NCBI GenBank assembly: GCA_025174535.1
Contig: JALBUN010000048.1
Location: forward strand, 496,001-560,000
From: Cantharellus purpuraceus
Lineage: Eukaryota; Basidiomycota; Agaricomycetes; Cantharellales; Hydnaceae
DNA length: 64,000 bases
Reading direction: 5' to 3'
The translations under genes were made by a program, and so were the position numbers. The notes under the pieces are model-generated. The model was not told where the DNA came from and did not search any database. It was given only the letters and a program-made list of their open reading frames with translations. Below, in pieces: positions 22,484 to 33,589 of this stretch. Position 1 is the first letter of the stretch. The number at the start of each line of letters is the position of its first letter.

Positions 22484-23298
22484 ATTACACCCCAATCAAC
22501 TCATACTTGCCTTGTCTCTCCCATGCACCCCCCGCTTCCTTAGAGTCAGACATGTAATTCTCCATAATTCATATGATGAAAATTTCATGTCTTTCATATT
22601 TTTGGGTAACACATCATGCTGTATGACCTAATCAAGGCTGCATGGCCTGAGTTTTAACATGGCTTGAAGCTGTGTTTCTGCCACAGTGACAAATATGTAA
22701 CAAATCAGCTGGAAAATTGTGCATATAGGTGGTTCATCAGCTTTTCCCAGCACATTCCTAAGTTTCAAAAGTATTTATCAATATAACTTGATATTATTGA
22801 AGCTAACATGTTCATGCAAGGTTATATGGGAAAAAAATTTCATTCACACTGTTTGTGTTATCTTGGGTATTGTAGTGTATTTGGTCAACTATTTGATGCC
22901 TGATAGTACTTGAGAGAGGGATCTAGAAAGAGATGTATTATCCAAGATGGGGTGCTCAAGATCCCTTAATAAATAAGTCCCGAGAACCCGAAAGCCTGCT
23001 TCACTGAAGCCAGGCTGTGCTAACCTAGTTGGAACATGAGTTGCAACCCACATTGAAAATGCCATGAGTACTGGCCATTCCCTCATTGCTTGATGGATTG
23101 ACATGTGGAATTGAGTAATCTCAAGATGTGCCTAATGCAGTCGCGCCTGCTTCACCCCTTTAATCGATGCATAGTTTCGCTATTCTTACAAGTGCTTACG
23201 CTTACAGGTATCAGTGAGCGCAAATGCGGAGACAGTACATCGAAGAACGGGGCCCCCGCTAGTCGGGTCCTTGACAGGTAATGGTCTGATCGATGCAT
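22484..23298. other. No supported gene
   Basis: 22484-22900 is AT-rich with no coding signal. A 71-codon minus-strand ORF (23104-22889, MSIHQAMREWPVLMAFSMWV) has no recognisable domain. Base composition becomes CpG-richer from about 23120, marking the start of the host island, and 23150-23298 is the 3' flank of the dehydratase gene. Confidence 0.5.
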
Positions 23299-24611
23299 TT
23301 AAATCATAGACTTCCTCCCCGTCTCCTCCCCAAACACTTCCACGAATGCACCACCAATGTCTGGCAAGATATCTTGAGTGACTAAGCCTCTTCCGTATCG
23401 CTCGAAAGCCCTTCTGGACGCAGTCCGAGTCACCATAGATCCGCCTATGGATGCAAGCAAGGGTATGAGGCGTAACGATATTTTACTCTCTCCATCGGAA
23501 CTGAGACAGCGTTTCAGAAGCATCTCAAATCAGTGAATAATACACACTTGAAAACTCCTTGCTCATAATTCTTGCCCCAAGCAAGCACAGCGCCTATTAC
23601 GCCAGATAGAATATCACCTTGACCACCACATCTCTTGAGGCCGCCTGGGGTGTCGACTTCGATGGTTCTTGCGTCTTCATCCTTGCTGATGTAGTTTCCA
23701 GAGTCGGATAAAGATATTCTGTCAATTGGCCCCTTCTGAAGGACTGTCACGCCGCCTAGTTTACGAGAAATGACAGCTGCCAGTGACCCTGGGGATGACT
23801 CGGGCGGAACACCCTAATTATCTCATGATATATATAAGTACGCGTCTCGTAGTCATCTGGGCGTACCACACTTTCTGAGAGTCTCTTGAACTCAACAACA
23901 TTTGGAGTCAACACAGCTTTGTGGTAGCCTCTCACAACTTCAAGATCCATCTGCACCATCCACAATGCATCAGCGTCTAAAACCACATACATGTCTTTCT
24001 CTTTCGCCAATTTGAGAGCAAGCCTCGCGTGATCCTGCATGTACTCTTCACGTCCCAGGCCGGGGCCTATCACCAGAACATGGAGGCGTTCCAGAACACC
24101 GCTCAACTCAGAACGCATTAACTCTGATGATCTGCATCGGTAGTCGGCGGGAGAGAAAGAGCAAATTGAGTGTATGGGGCGAACCTTCCATCACGCAAGA
24201 TAGGGTGAACAATGAGATCAGGCGAATAGCTCTTAATTGCACCCGCAGCAGTAGGCGAGCATATCACATGAGAGAGATCCGCCCCCTTCATTATGAATAC
24301 AATCAGTTTCTGAAACCGGTAGACAATCCACCTAATCCTCACCCACCATACGAAGGGCAGATATAGCGGCAAAAAATGGAGCACCAGTATAACTGTGGAA
24401 ACGATGCTCAATCCGTGGCTGGGATATATTTTGTCTTACTTACTCCTGCGCTCCTCCAACTATCCCGACGCGACCTCGACACAATTCATCAACATGTGTA
24501 TATCTCCAGTACATGAAAACTGGATATACCAGATTGACCCTTATGTAGCTTTCCCGTCAATGGGGGGATAAGCTGTTTCACTTGAGCTATTATTTCCTTG
24601 GGGACCGGCAT
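23299..24611 (-). CDS. NNR2: ATP-dependent (S)-NAD(P)H-hydrate dehydratase
   Basis: Repairs hydrated NADH/NADPH (the S-epimer) by ATP-driven dehydration; in the family it works with an epimerase, in cytosol and/or mitochondria. Seven exons on the minus strand: 24611-24530, 24474-24444, 24392-24347, 24285-24185, 24131-23867, 23813-23548, 23500-23299. All six introns are GT-AG, 47-61 nt. The spliced reading is 330 codons plus stop, close to the yeast YKL151C protein. Visible motifs: KLHKGQSG (21-28), GIVGGAQDYTGAP (31-43), [10 protein letters not shown] (53-62), GPGLGR (109-114), [24 protein letters not shown] (194-203), the ATP/catalytic loop GGQGDILSG (238-246), and [12 protein letters not shown] plus LVTQDILP at the C-terminus. 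All key motifs are intact, so I call it functional. The first exon and the last intron (23501-23547) are least certain. It is the only host gene in the window. Confidence 0.93.
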
Positions 24612-24998
24612 GGAAGAAATTGAATTATTGAAGTCAGTAGGAGGAGGGCCGAGAGGGCTTCACCTGAGAACGTCATACCGGTAAATCCCGGGCCGACTTC
24701 TCACCTGTATATCATCCGATTTAAAGCCAGTTGGCCGCTGACCACGCATGTATGGTCTCGGTCTAAGTCGTTTTTACGCCGTGGTGAGTCTATTCCGGCT
24801 GTTATTCCAGGGAACGAAGGGGAATTCTATATCTTCGTGACGCCGGGTGCATTGGTCAAGCTGAACATCGGTGAACCAGCCGGGGACATGTATCATCTGG
24901 CACTTACACCGTTGAACGCCCAGCACCGGCCTAGCCGCACTCCACAATGTTGGCACACGCGTCGTCACCGTCGGCGACGGTGACGACGATAACTCCAC
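24612..24998. other. 5' flank of the dehydratase; small unplaced ORF and palindrome
   Basis: CpG-rich. An 80-codon minus ORF (25016-24774, MQNSYLVELSSSPSPTVTTR) overlaps an unrelated plus frame (IPGNEGEFYIFVTPGALVKL...); neither is recognisable and I favour neither. 24960-24988 is a perfect inverted repeat: 14-bp arms around one base, made of cgtcgtcaccgtcg and its complement. Confidence 0.45.
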
Positions 24999-25250
24999 TA
25001 GATACGAGTTTTGCAATAAACTAAAATCATATCACATTATCTTCGCCAGCTGAGTCCAAATATAGGGGTGCGCCAGCCCTCCCCGCTCATCTAAAGCCCG
25101 TGCTCGCCGGCATCAACGACGACAATGTAGATGCGAATTTTGCAATAAAAACCAAGTCTGCATTCTCTCAGTTAGCTGAGTCCAAAATGGGGTTGTGCCC
25201 ATCCTCCCTGTTCATCTAAAGACTGTGCTCGTCGTCCACGCCAACAAGCA
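24999..25250. repeat. Two-copy tandem repeat, ~129-bp period
   Basis: Unit 1 (24999-25127) and unit 2 (25128-25250) share, in order, 'tagat.cga.ttttgcaataaa', 'agctgagtccaaa', 'ctcatctaaag' and 'gtgctcg.cg'. They are diverged, and unit 2 has lost CpG sites relative to unit 1. Confidence 0.75.
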
Positions 25251-26000
25251 ATGATATCTTACTTGATACTTAATATTTTCACTATTTTTGATCCTAAACA
25301 GTCCATTGCTTCAAATATTATCATGCCCTCATTCAATCCTTTTCATCCTCCAAACCTCATTGATGAGTTATCTTAATTTGAGCACATTTCCAGGTCTCAT
25401 AATAAATCACAAGGGTCTGACCGGCTGGCTGAGCTTAAGGGCCAAATACATGCAATGATTTGTGAAGGCTTAGGTTAGCTGAACTGCAAGTCCTTTCAAA
25501 AATCCTGCAGCTCATCTGTCAATTTCAGTGGCTATCACCGGTGATTCCAAGGCAACAATGCAATACAACTGATATGAAAATCTAATTGTGGTGGACAAGG
25601 GTGTTGAATTGGTCAATTGGCAAAATGCAGTGCCATTCATCAATGCATCAAATATTGGATCCATGCATACTCTATGGAAGCTGCATGCCACTCTGATGAT
25701 GAGCAATATAGAACAGCAATGTCACTGGGTGACACTATCAGGGGATGAGTGGGAAAAACACAAGGATGCATTCCATGAAGCTACAGCCAAATGTTCCACC
25801 AAAGTGGTTTCTGTGGAACAGATCACAAATGGGAATGCCAGGGCAGTGCTCCTCTGGCTCCTGTGAGCAGGAACTAAGGTTTGAACAAGTAGAACCATGC
25901 AGTTTAGTAAAACAACCCCCTTCTTATGTTCACCATTTCTGACCATATTTTGTTCACTTGCCACCTGATTTAATTTAATTTACAATGATTACTGGTTTAG
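25251..26000 (+). pseudogene. Decayed coding remnant, unknown family
   Basis: The clearest open stretch is 25588-25866 (MVDKGVELVNWQNAVPFINA, then a tryptophan- and histidine-containing segment with WEKHKDAFHEA). The pattern 'LV.W...VPF.N.S.I....L..L' recalls a repeated hypothetical-protein family of agaricomycete genomes, from memory only. The rest of the interval is stop-rich, and no ends or TSD were found. Confidence 0.35.
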
Positions 26001-26119
26001 TGTAAGTACCCTAGGTACTTACTTATGTAGTATAGACATTATATGTATATAGCTACAGCATTCCACTAGGGAATGCTGTCATCTTGGTAGATGTATGCAC
26101 CCATAGGGTGCATATATAG
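26001..26119 (+). repeat. Small hairpin LTR, 5' fragment
   Basis: TGTAAGTACCCTAGGTACTT ... ending in 'catatatag'. Matches the first ~120 bp of the 267-bp LTR at 41880-42146 and of 60061-60338. Truncated by a gypsy LTR. Confidence 0.8.
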
Positions 26120-27070
26120 TGTTATGATTATATTCATTAATGCCCAGATCCCTGTCCAATCCACCCAGATCCCTGTGCATATGAAACCTATACTCCATTT
26201 GGAAATTTTCATGTCTCCATTAGTCCATCTGACCAATACCACTGTCTCTGCCCATCCATCTCCAGTTTCATTTGTTATAAAATATGGGAATTCACCTTGC
26301 TGGGGGGAGTAGAATTCAAATAGTGATTGAGGAAGTGATGGGAACCTGATGTATGTATAATCTAATTGAAGATATGCTTCAGGAGTATCTTCGTACGAGT
26401 TTTGAAAGGGCTCTGTGAAGTCTTCATCTAGATATTGACAATTTGAGTAGGCAGCAGGAGCAGATAACTTGAATTTGAGTGTATGCTCAATATAAAATCA
26501 GCCAGTGGTAGTATGGCTTCATAATTCAGGATTTGGATAGATTATGCAATATTCTAATAAAATAAAAATATGCAGAAGCTTGTAGAAATACAGGTTCATT
26601 CTGGAGTTATTCCAGATACAAATAGTTTCAGACACACAGATAGAATGAGTGAGAGATAATTACTCTAAATTGTTCAAGGGCAATACAAGTGTAATTTATA
26701 CATGATAAGGGGCCTCATGAATGTAAAAGTCCTTTGTAAATGTTCTAGACCAATGATAGAATGTATGATGGAGGAATGATATGGGGGATTGTCCATGATG
26801 TGAAAATGATGAAATAAAATGTAAGAAAATATCCAGACAGCTCTAGAACTCACAGGGGCTTCTCCTATTCTCTATACCATCCCTATAATCATCTCCACTT
26901 TTCCCCTTCTCCCATCTGATCCCCCTGAGCCTTCTTTGTGCTCCTGTCCCCCTATCCCCTCTACCCCTCTCCTCCCATAATTCCAGCTCAATTCCTCATG
27001 AAGTAGGTCCAAAGTGAGTTAGTGGACTCACTCCCCAATAACATCATTGATGCATCAGCATCACCATAGG
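26120..27070 (+). repeat. Gypsy A-family LTR fragment, split by a solo LTR
   Basis: 26120-26272 and 27049-27070 are the first ~175 bp of a gypsy A-type LTR (TGTTATGATTATATTCATTAA ... gatgcatcagcatcaccatagg). They are separated by the family 3 solo LTR with its TSD. Further gypsy LTR sequence begins directly at 27071. Confidence 0.85.
26273..27043. repeat. Solo LTR, family 3, copy 2 (771 bp)
   Basis: TGTTATAAAATATGGG ... CTCCCCAATAACA, flanked by TCATT (26268-26272, 27044-27048) inside a gypsy LTR. Same family as 15034-15799. Confidence 0.92.
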
Positions 27071-27201
27071 TGTTATGACTATATTCATCAACACCCAGAT
27101 CCCCACATACATGAAATCTATACTCCATTTGGAAACTGTCACATCTACATTAGTCCATCTGATCATCATCATCAACTCCACCCATCCATCTCTGGTTCCA
27201 C
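27071..27201 (+). repeat. Second gypsy A-family LTR fragment
   Basis: Restarts with TGTTATGACTATATTCATCAA immediately after 'catagg' of the previous fragment, so one LTR inserted into another. Cut by the LTR-F fragment at 27202. Confidence 0.8.
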
Positions 27202-28050
27202 TGTTTTGGAACTGTGAACTTCAACCTAAACTGTGGTGTTAATCACAATCTAAGTTTAGCCTGAGGATGTACGATCTTTCAAGGCTAGCAATAAACCTGA
27301 AACTATTTTAATGGAGAACCCAATTAAGAAATTATACTCCAGTGAACAAACACAATCAATGTTGCCACAGGAAGTGAAGCAATAGAGATTTTTATGCTTG
27401 TCATGTGTAGTTCATGCTTTACTGCTGATGCAATGTAAAGTCAAGATTGACAGGCATTCAAGGGTTCATATACTTCAAAGGGGGAAGTAACCTAGTGCCT
27501 TAGGACTGCAGGTTGAGTGGATCAAAGCCAACAATAATCCCTTCAATGTAAAAAGATAGATACATACTTGAACACTTCCTTCTGAACAAGCATATTCACT
27601 GTACATGTCTTATCCATGATAGAATCAACAGTCAAGGGATATTAATCTCATCTCAAAGAGGTGAGTTAATAGACTGTGGTGTTGATTTATTGAAATGCCC
27701 ATAATTGAACCAACCAATCAATAGCAAAGTACATATTAACCTGACTAACCTCAGAGTCTCAATTACACATGTAAGGTTCTTGATCAATGAATAACAATTA
27801 ATACACTTCAAGTTACTGCTCCAAGTGGGCTTGTAGTGTGTTAATTACTAATCAGTTACTCCATATTAACCTCTTCTCCAAGTTTGATTAATATTAGAGC
27901 CTGCTGTGCTTGTAATATAATTGCTTCTGGCTTCTCTGAGAGTCAATCAAAGCTAATATACCTTAAGAGTAGCTGATATAAGCATGCTGCTTATGGGATG
28001 ATTACTCAATGCTTGAGTAGACACTGCTGTGTGTGTGGTAAAAAGATATT
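27202..28050. repeat. LTR-F fragment (5' ~850 bp)
   Basis: TGTTTTGGAACTGTGAACTTC, matching the full 1303-bp solo LTR at 50004-51306 until about 'ggtaaaaagat' (28045). The 3' third is missing. Confidence 0.83.
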
Positions 28051-28057
28051 CTTTAAA

Positions 28058-29066
28058 TTTTATGTTGGCCTTCCATCCCACATCAAGGACGAGATATCAT
28101 GTGTTGGGAAGCTGGACACCCTGGTCAACAAACTCACCCAATCCATTGATGCCTGTTACTGGGAATGTGGTCTTCCGCAAAAATGCAACTAACAATAAGT
28201 CAGACAAATCATCAGGCAAAAGACCCCCAAGTCCAACAAGGGGTCCATCCAACAAGAAGGCCACCAACAACTCTGGTCAGAAGTCAAACACTGGCAATGC
28301 TGCTGCATCCAGTTCTAGTCAGAACAACTTCAGTTCCAGCAACTGTTATAATTTACAAGGAATCCAAAATGGGAAGGGGTTGGATGTATGCACATTTGTA
28401 AATTGTGTAGGTGTCATATGGCCTCATGGATGGTACCAATGGATATATATGAATGAGAAGTAATCAGATCATTTGAGATGTTGACAAAACTTGAAGAAAC
28501 ACAAAAGATATAATAAAACAATGATTTCACTTTCAGAGATAACAATCTATCAAACAAGGTTGGAGAACATAATGTCTGGTTTGTTTCATTGCTAGCTAAG
28601 TTCATTTTATACAAGCATATGTAGAGTCTGTGATAAAAGTATGGAGTGATAGGGATAAGGGGGAAAATAAATGGGCATAAAAATAAAATAAGGGGTGATT
28701 CTCTAACCCCTACCTCCTAGCCTCCTTACCCATTTGTTTTTCCTATCTCCTAGCCCCTCAGCTTCTTTCCTACTCGCTCCTGGGCCTCCTATATGCCCCT
28801 GAGCTTCATATATCCTAACAGCAACAACTCTGGTGCTTGCAAGAGTACTCCAGACCTCTCCACCAAACTGGGTAAGGATGGCAAACTCACCCCAGCAGGA
28901 ACACCAGTGCTGCATGGACAACAATCTCTGCTTGTTCTGCAGAAAGGCTGGTCACCAAGCCAAGGATTGCAACAAGGCAACCTTGTCTGCTTCAAAAGTG
29001 AAGGCCTGTATGGCCAATGCTATGGAGGACAAGTCCAACACCAAAGTGACAGACTCAAAAAAATAG
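28058..29066 (+). pseudogene. Gypsy G gag fragment
   Basis: Joins the gypsy A-type Gag at FYVGLPSHIKDEIS and continues through the KSNTGNAAASSSSQNN region. After a nested solo LTR (28344-28820) comes the CCHC knuckle CLFCRKAGHQAKDC near 28935, ending at TAG 29064-29066. Strongly CpG-depleted compared with gypsy A. Confidence 0.83.
28344..28820. repeat. Solo LTR, separate family (477 bp)
   Basis: TGTTATAATTTACAAGG ... ATATCCTAACA, flanked by GCAAC (28339-28343, 28821-28825). The gypsy A and B gags read through this site. Confidence 0.9.
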
Positions 29067-30290
29067 TAAGCAGTCCTCTAGCCTTCACATGGGAAGAGAG
29101 CTGCATTGGTACTCTTCATGCAACAAACAAGGTCTGCCTGAATACATCTGCTCTTTCCCACTCTGACTCTCCCCATAACTCTGATCCTGCTCCAATTATT
29201 TGATGGCACTACTAATGCTGTTATTCCATGAGCTATAGATCTGTCTATCTGGTTTTCTGTCAGAAGAGAAATCCAGACCATTACATTCTATGTTACTCCA
29301 CTTGATTCCAGCTGTCCTGTGGTTCTCAGATATAATTGGCTCACCCACTACAATCTGTTGATTGACTGGGAATTGGCCATATCACATTCCATTCTCTAGT
29401 GCAGGCTGTGTCACCCTCAACATCACCAGCAATTTTAGGTGTGAAATTATCTTCTACCTCTGCTGACTCCACTCCAATAGATACTTCATCTACCCATCCA
29501 TCTATATCGATGGTGGATGCTATGGTCTTCACTCAACTAAGCAAACTGGATGGATCTCAAACATTCCAGGTTCACCTTTCCAATCTGATTCTTCTCACCA
29601 TCTGCTCTGCTTGATCTACTCTGACAGACCTATCTATGGTACCTAAGGAGTATCATGAGTTTGCCAATGTGTTAAGCAAGTCCAAAGCCAACTCACTAGC
29701 AGAACACCAATTGTACAATCTCAAGATCAAGTTGAATGACAACTCTGTCCCTCTGCTTGGCCCTATCTACTCTCTATCCCAAAAAGAGCTACTTGCTCTC
29801 TGAACATTCATAGATGAGAATTTGGCCACAGGCTTCATCCGCCCATCCTTATCTCCCCACAGGGCTCTGATTTTATTTGTCTGCAAGAAAGATGGCTCAC
29901 TCCACCCATGTGTTGATTTCCATGGACTCAACAAAATCACCAGTACCCACTGCCCCATACTGTGGACCTGCTTGAAAGTCTGTGCAAAGCTAAGATCTAC
30001 ACCAAGGCTGATCTCTGACATGCCTATCATTTGGTCTGTATCCATGAAGGCGACGAATGGAAAACAACTTTCTGCACTTGATATGGCTCCTTCAGATGGT
30101 ACGTCATGCCTTTTGGACTAACCAATGCTCTGGCCACTTTCCGGTGGTTCATGAACAATACCTTCACCAACCTGCTCAATGTTACTGTCCTTGTCTACTT
30201 GGATGACATCTTGATATACTTGGATAATGAAGATCAACACCAGACACATGTCCAAGAGGTACTCCACCATCTCCATGTTACATCCTGTAA
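29067..30290 (+). pseudogene. Gypsy G pol fragment (protease region deleted, RT)
   Basis: The protease is largely deleted: 'gatcctgctccaattatttgatgg' joins across what is ~180 bp in gypsy A. RT is recognisable from 29820 ([21 protein letters not shown]) to [12 protein letters not shown] and [13 protein letters not shown] (about 30200-30235). It ends abruptly at about 30290. Confidence 0.83.
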
Positions 30291-31226
30291 CACCAAGTCT
30301 GATCTCCAGACTCCATCTCCATCTCCATCTCCTTCTACTCCACCTCTGTCAACTCCACCTCCATCAACCCCAAACTCCATTTATTGTTCTCCTTATAAGT
30401 AGTTTCTTCTGATAGGTTACAACAAACTGCTACCTTTTATTTCTGACTTGAGTCTGAACCCCAAACTCCTTTCCATGTTGTATTCCATATCCATCTTATT
30501 GTCCTATCACTTTTAGTTTTATCATTCAATTCTTCACATACTTATATAGGCTACTCTATGTTACAGTAGTTTGTATATTGACTAAGATTTGCCCCATCAA
30601 CTTCTTGATTGCTAGCTTATTGACAAGTACCTTCTTGACAAGTTGAACTCTGGATTCCTGATCCAACTCTGTACTCCAAACTCCAAAATATTGGACCAAT
30701 AATCTGAGGGAGCACAACACACAAGTTGAAGCCAAGTCCACTCAATCTGACGCAATAGTTATTGCCCCCACTCTGTCTCCAGTTGAACTGGAATAGTAAA
30801 GTCCCCTTCCCTTCCTCACTAGCATTCAAACTCTGATTACTACTTTGAATGCTGTGTACCAGCCCTTAACAGCATATACGAACTTACACCCTCAATCATC
30901 ATGCCCCCCTGAAGCACTCAAACCTCCATCTGAGCGGGAGTACCACTCACTACCATTGAGGAAGTCCCTGGAGAAGCCCCAGCCTCCAATCAGGAGCTTG
31001 AGGCTGAACTCCAGGAAAGCACTCCTCCAGCCAATCCCTCATCTGTCCCAGTCCCTAACCTTGCAGAAGCCCTCAGCATGTTGGCTAACTCCATATCATC
31101 TCCAAAGAAGTCCTCTGCTCAGACCAAGATCTAAGAGCCAGATACCTTTGATGGATCTGATTCCCATAAACTCCAGCCCTTCCTTATGCAATGCACCCTC
31201 AATTTCCATGGCTGTCCTGATGTGTT
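30291..31226 (+). mobile_element. Related but diverged gypsy LTR tail and gag start
   Basis: A T-rich block is followed by 'gcacaacacacaagttgaagccaagtcc', which aligns with the gypsy A LTR phrase 'gcagcacataagctgaagccaagtcc'. Then come gag words in broken frames (NLAEALSMLANSI, EPDTFDGSDSHKLQPFLMQC). Cut at 31227 by the Cop3 LTR. The 30310-30360 stretch is a ccatct/ccacct microsatellite-like region. Confidence 0.6.
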
Positions 31227-31727
31227 TGTTAGAATGCACTGAAGGTCCCTAAAAAGATTGGTATGGATTGGATTATTCTATGAGGAGATATGAGTGTTTT
31301 ATGTGTTACAATTTTGCCTTTTTGCTGAGTTTGTATTTTGGCTTATCTAATAACACACATCTTCCCTTTTGAGCTCTACAGGTTATGAGCCCTGGCCTCC
31401 AGCTCTAAACAGTTGCTCAAACACACTTATATCATCAAAATCCTCTCATTCCCATCCACCTTTTCCAACCCTCTCATTCCCCATTAAACAACAACTTCAA
31501 CCTCAACCACATTTCTCTTTTTGACCCACTACATCCTCCCTTTCCCCTCAGTTTCTCCCAGCAGCCATCTCTTCAGCTTCCAAAGGGTTTCAGCTTCCAG
31601 TGGTGAGAAAGGATCCCTCCTCATTGCCTAGTGTTACAAAGCCACACCCCTGGCCTTAGTTCCCCGGTTGACTGAGGCCTCTTGTTAACCTTGGGTGCTG
31701 GAGTCTGTGGTCTGCAGACTCATAACA
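31227..31727 (+). repeat. Cop3 5' LTR (501 bp)
   Basis: TGTTAGAATGCACTGAAGG ... GACTCATAACA, same family and length as the Cop2 LTR. Five bases before it (GTGTT) are the presumed target duplication; the partner was not found. Confidence 0.88.
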
Positions 31728-31838
31728 ATTCACCTGATTTGCAGCGAGGTTGTGCCATCTCATTCTGAGTCCTGTTGTCTCTGAAGTTGCTGGGAGGTGA
31801 TTGATGCCATTTGGACCATTTTCTCTATACCTAGGAGT

Positions 31839-32414
31839 TGTTATGACTATATTCATTAACGCCCAGATCCCTGTCCGATCCCCTCAGATCCCCACGCATA
31901 TGAAATCTATACTCCATTTGGAAACCGCTACATCTCCATTTTCCTGTCCGATTGTCACCGCCGATTCCACCCATCCGTCTCCAGTTCTGATTGATGCATC
32001 AGCATCACCATAGGAACCCGGACATCCATCCCCATCGGACTCGGACATACTCACGTAAGGCCGTCAGCCTTGGAGACCCATCACCGGAGTAATTATTATT
32101 AGATTTCAAATATGTATTTAAGTTGCCCGACTGGGGACTTCATTCCCCAGTTCGAATATTGAATCACGCCTAGCTCCTAAGTCCGATCCTAACTCTCTAA
32201 GTTGTACTCCGTCTCTGAAATCTCGGACACTGGTATTAGTGAGGGCGCAGCACATAAGCTGAAGCCAAGTCCATTCCGACCCCCACGACGTACTCCGACC
32301 CCAACCCAACCTCTGACCCAACCTCTGACCCAACCTCCGACCCAACCTCCGACCCAACCTCCGACCCAACCTCTGATCCAATCTCCGACCCCAAATCGGA
32401 CCTAGTGTGTAACA
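31839..32414 (+). repeat. Gypsy B 5' LTR (576 bp)
   Basis: TGTTATGACTATATTCATTAA ... AGTGTGTAACA. It carries the longest 12-bp minisatellite array of the family here (about 32290-32395, units like ctccgacccaac). Confidence 0.92.
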
Positions 32415-32446
32415 GTATATTCGAACTGCCATACTCACTCCTACCA

Positions 32447-33589
32447 ATGCCACGATCCACCACCAATTCCGAATGCGCACGAATCGTCGAGGTACCCGCC
32501 CCCAGCATCGACACCATCCCCAAGGTTGTCGAGGAACCGACGGACCACATAGAGGCCATCAATGAAGAAGACGACACCCCGCCCTCTCCAAATCTGGCGC
32601 AAGCCATCTCCCTGCTCGCTAGCAGCATCCGTAACCCACAAGCCCCTAAGTCCCGGACCAAGGTCTGAGAACCCGACCCATTCGATGGCTCCAATCTGCG
32701 CAAACTCCAGCCGTTCTTGGTGCAATGCCGGTTGAATTTCCGCGACCGCCCCGACACATTCACATCTGATCAGGCGAAGGTCACCTTCGCCATGTCCTAT
32801 CTCAAGGGCACTGCACTGGACTACTTCAAACCAGCACTCATGGATGACTCCGATGACCCGTTATGGTCAGAGGACTACTCTGACTTCATCTCCAAACTTC
32901 GGACCAATTTTGGTCCTTATAACCCTGAAGCCAATGCCAAGAATGAACTTGATCGACTTCGGATGAAGGAGAATCACAAAATTGCAAAATACATTGTGAG
33001 TTTCCAGCAGCTAGCTCCAAAAGTCCAATGGGGCGACGCTGCACTCCAATGCCAATTTTACGTCGGACTCCCATCCCGCATCAAGGATGAGATATCACGC
33101 GTCGGTAAGCTGGATACTTTGGCTACCCTCCGCAAGCTCGCCCAATCCATCAACACCCGTTATTGGGAACATCAATCCAAGGTCTCCCGCGAAAATTCAG
33201 CCAACAACAAATCGGACAAATCATCGGACAAGACACCAAAGTCCAACAAGGGGTCCGATAAGCGGGCCACCGCCAACTCAGGCCAGAAGTCAAACACTGG
33301 TAACGCTGCCACTTCCGGTTCTGGTCAGAACAACTCCGGCACCAGCAATAACTCCGGAGCTCACAAGAGTACTCCGGACCTCTCCACCAAGCTGGGGAAG
33401 GATGGGAAACTTACCCAGCAGGAACGCCAGCGCCGCATGGACAACAACCTCTGTCTGTTCTGCAGAAAGCCTGGTCACCAAGCCAAGGATTGCAACAAGG
33501 CAACCTTGTCCGCAGCAAAGGCAAAGGGCCGTGCCGCCAACGCCACAACGGACAAGTCCGATGCTAAAGCAACAGACCAAAAAAAATAG
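32447..33589 (+). pseudogene. Gypsy B Gag (one premature stop)
   Basis: From ATG 32447 (MPRSTTNSECARI) with acidic N-terminus; one TGA at 32666-32668 (aaggtcTGAgaaccc), then open from 32717 to TAG 33587-33589. Contains FAMSYLKGTALDYFKPALMD, FYVGLPSRIKDEISRVGKLD, a lysine/serine/asparagine-rich linker and the CCHC knuckle CLFCRKPGHQAKDC. Reverting one base would reopen the whole Gag, so this copy is young relative to its neighbours. Confidence 0.9.

Noticed and set aside
23299..24611. NAD(P)HX dehydratase as a fragmented pseudogene (several short ORFs in different frames)
   Set aside because: Every frame change coincides with a 47-61 nt GT-AG intron, and the spliced 331-codon reading keeps all family motifs.
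24774..25016. 80-codon upstream ORF as a gene divergent from or paired with the dehydratase
   Set aside because: Overlaps an equally open plus frame and a palindrome, with no recognisable domain; kept only as a note.
30300..30365. Satellite or CRISPR-like repeat array (ccatctccatct...)
   Set aside because: Short, imperfect, no spacers. It is a small low-complexity run in a diverged gypsy LTR.
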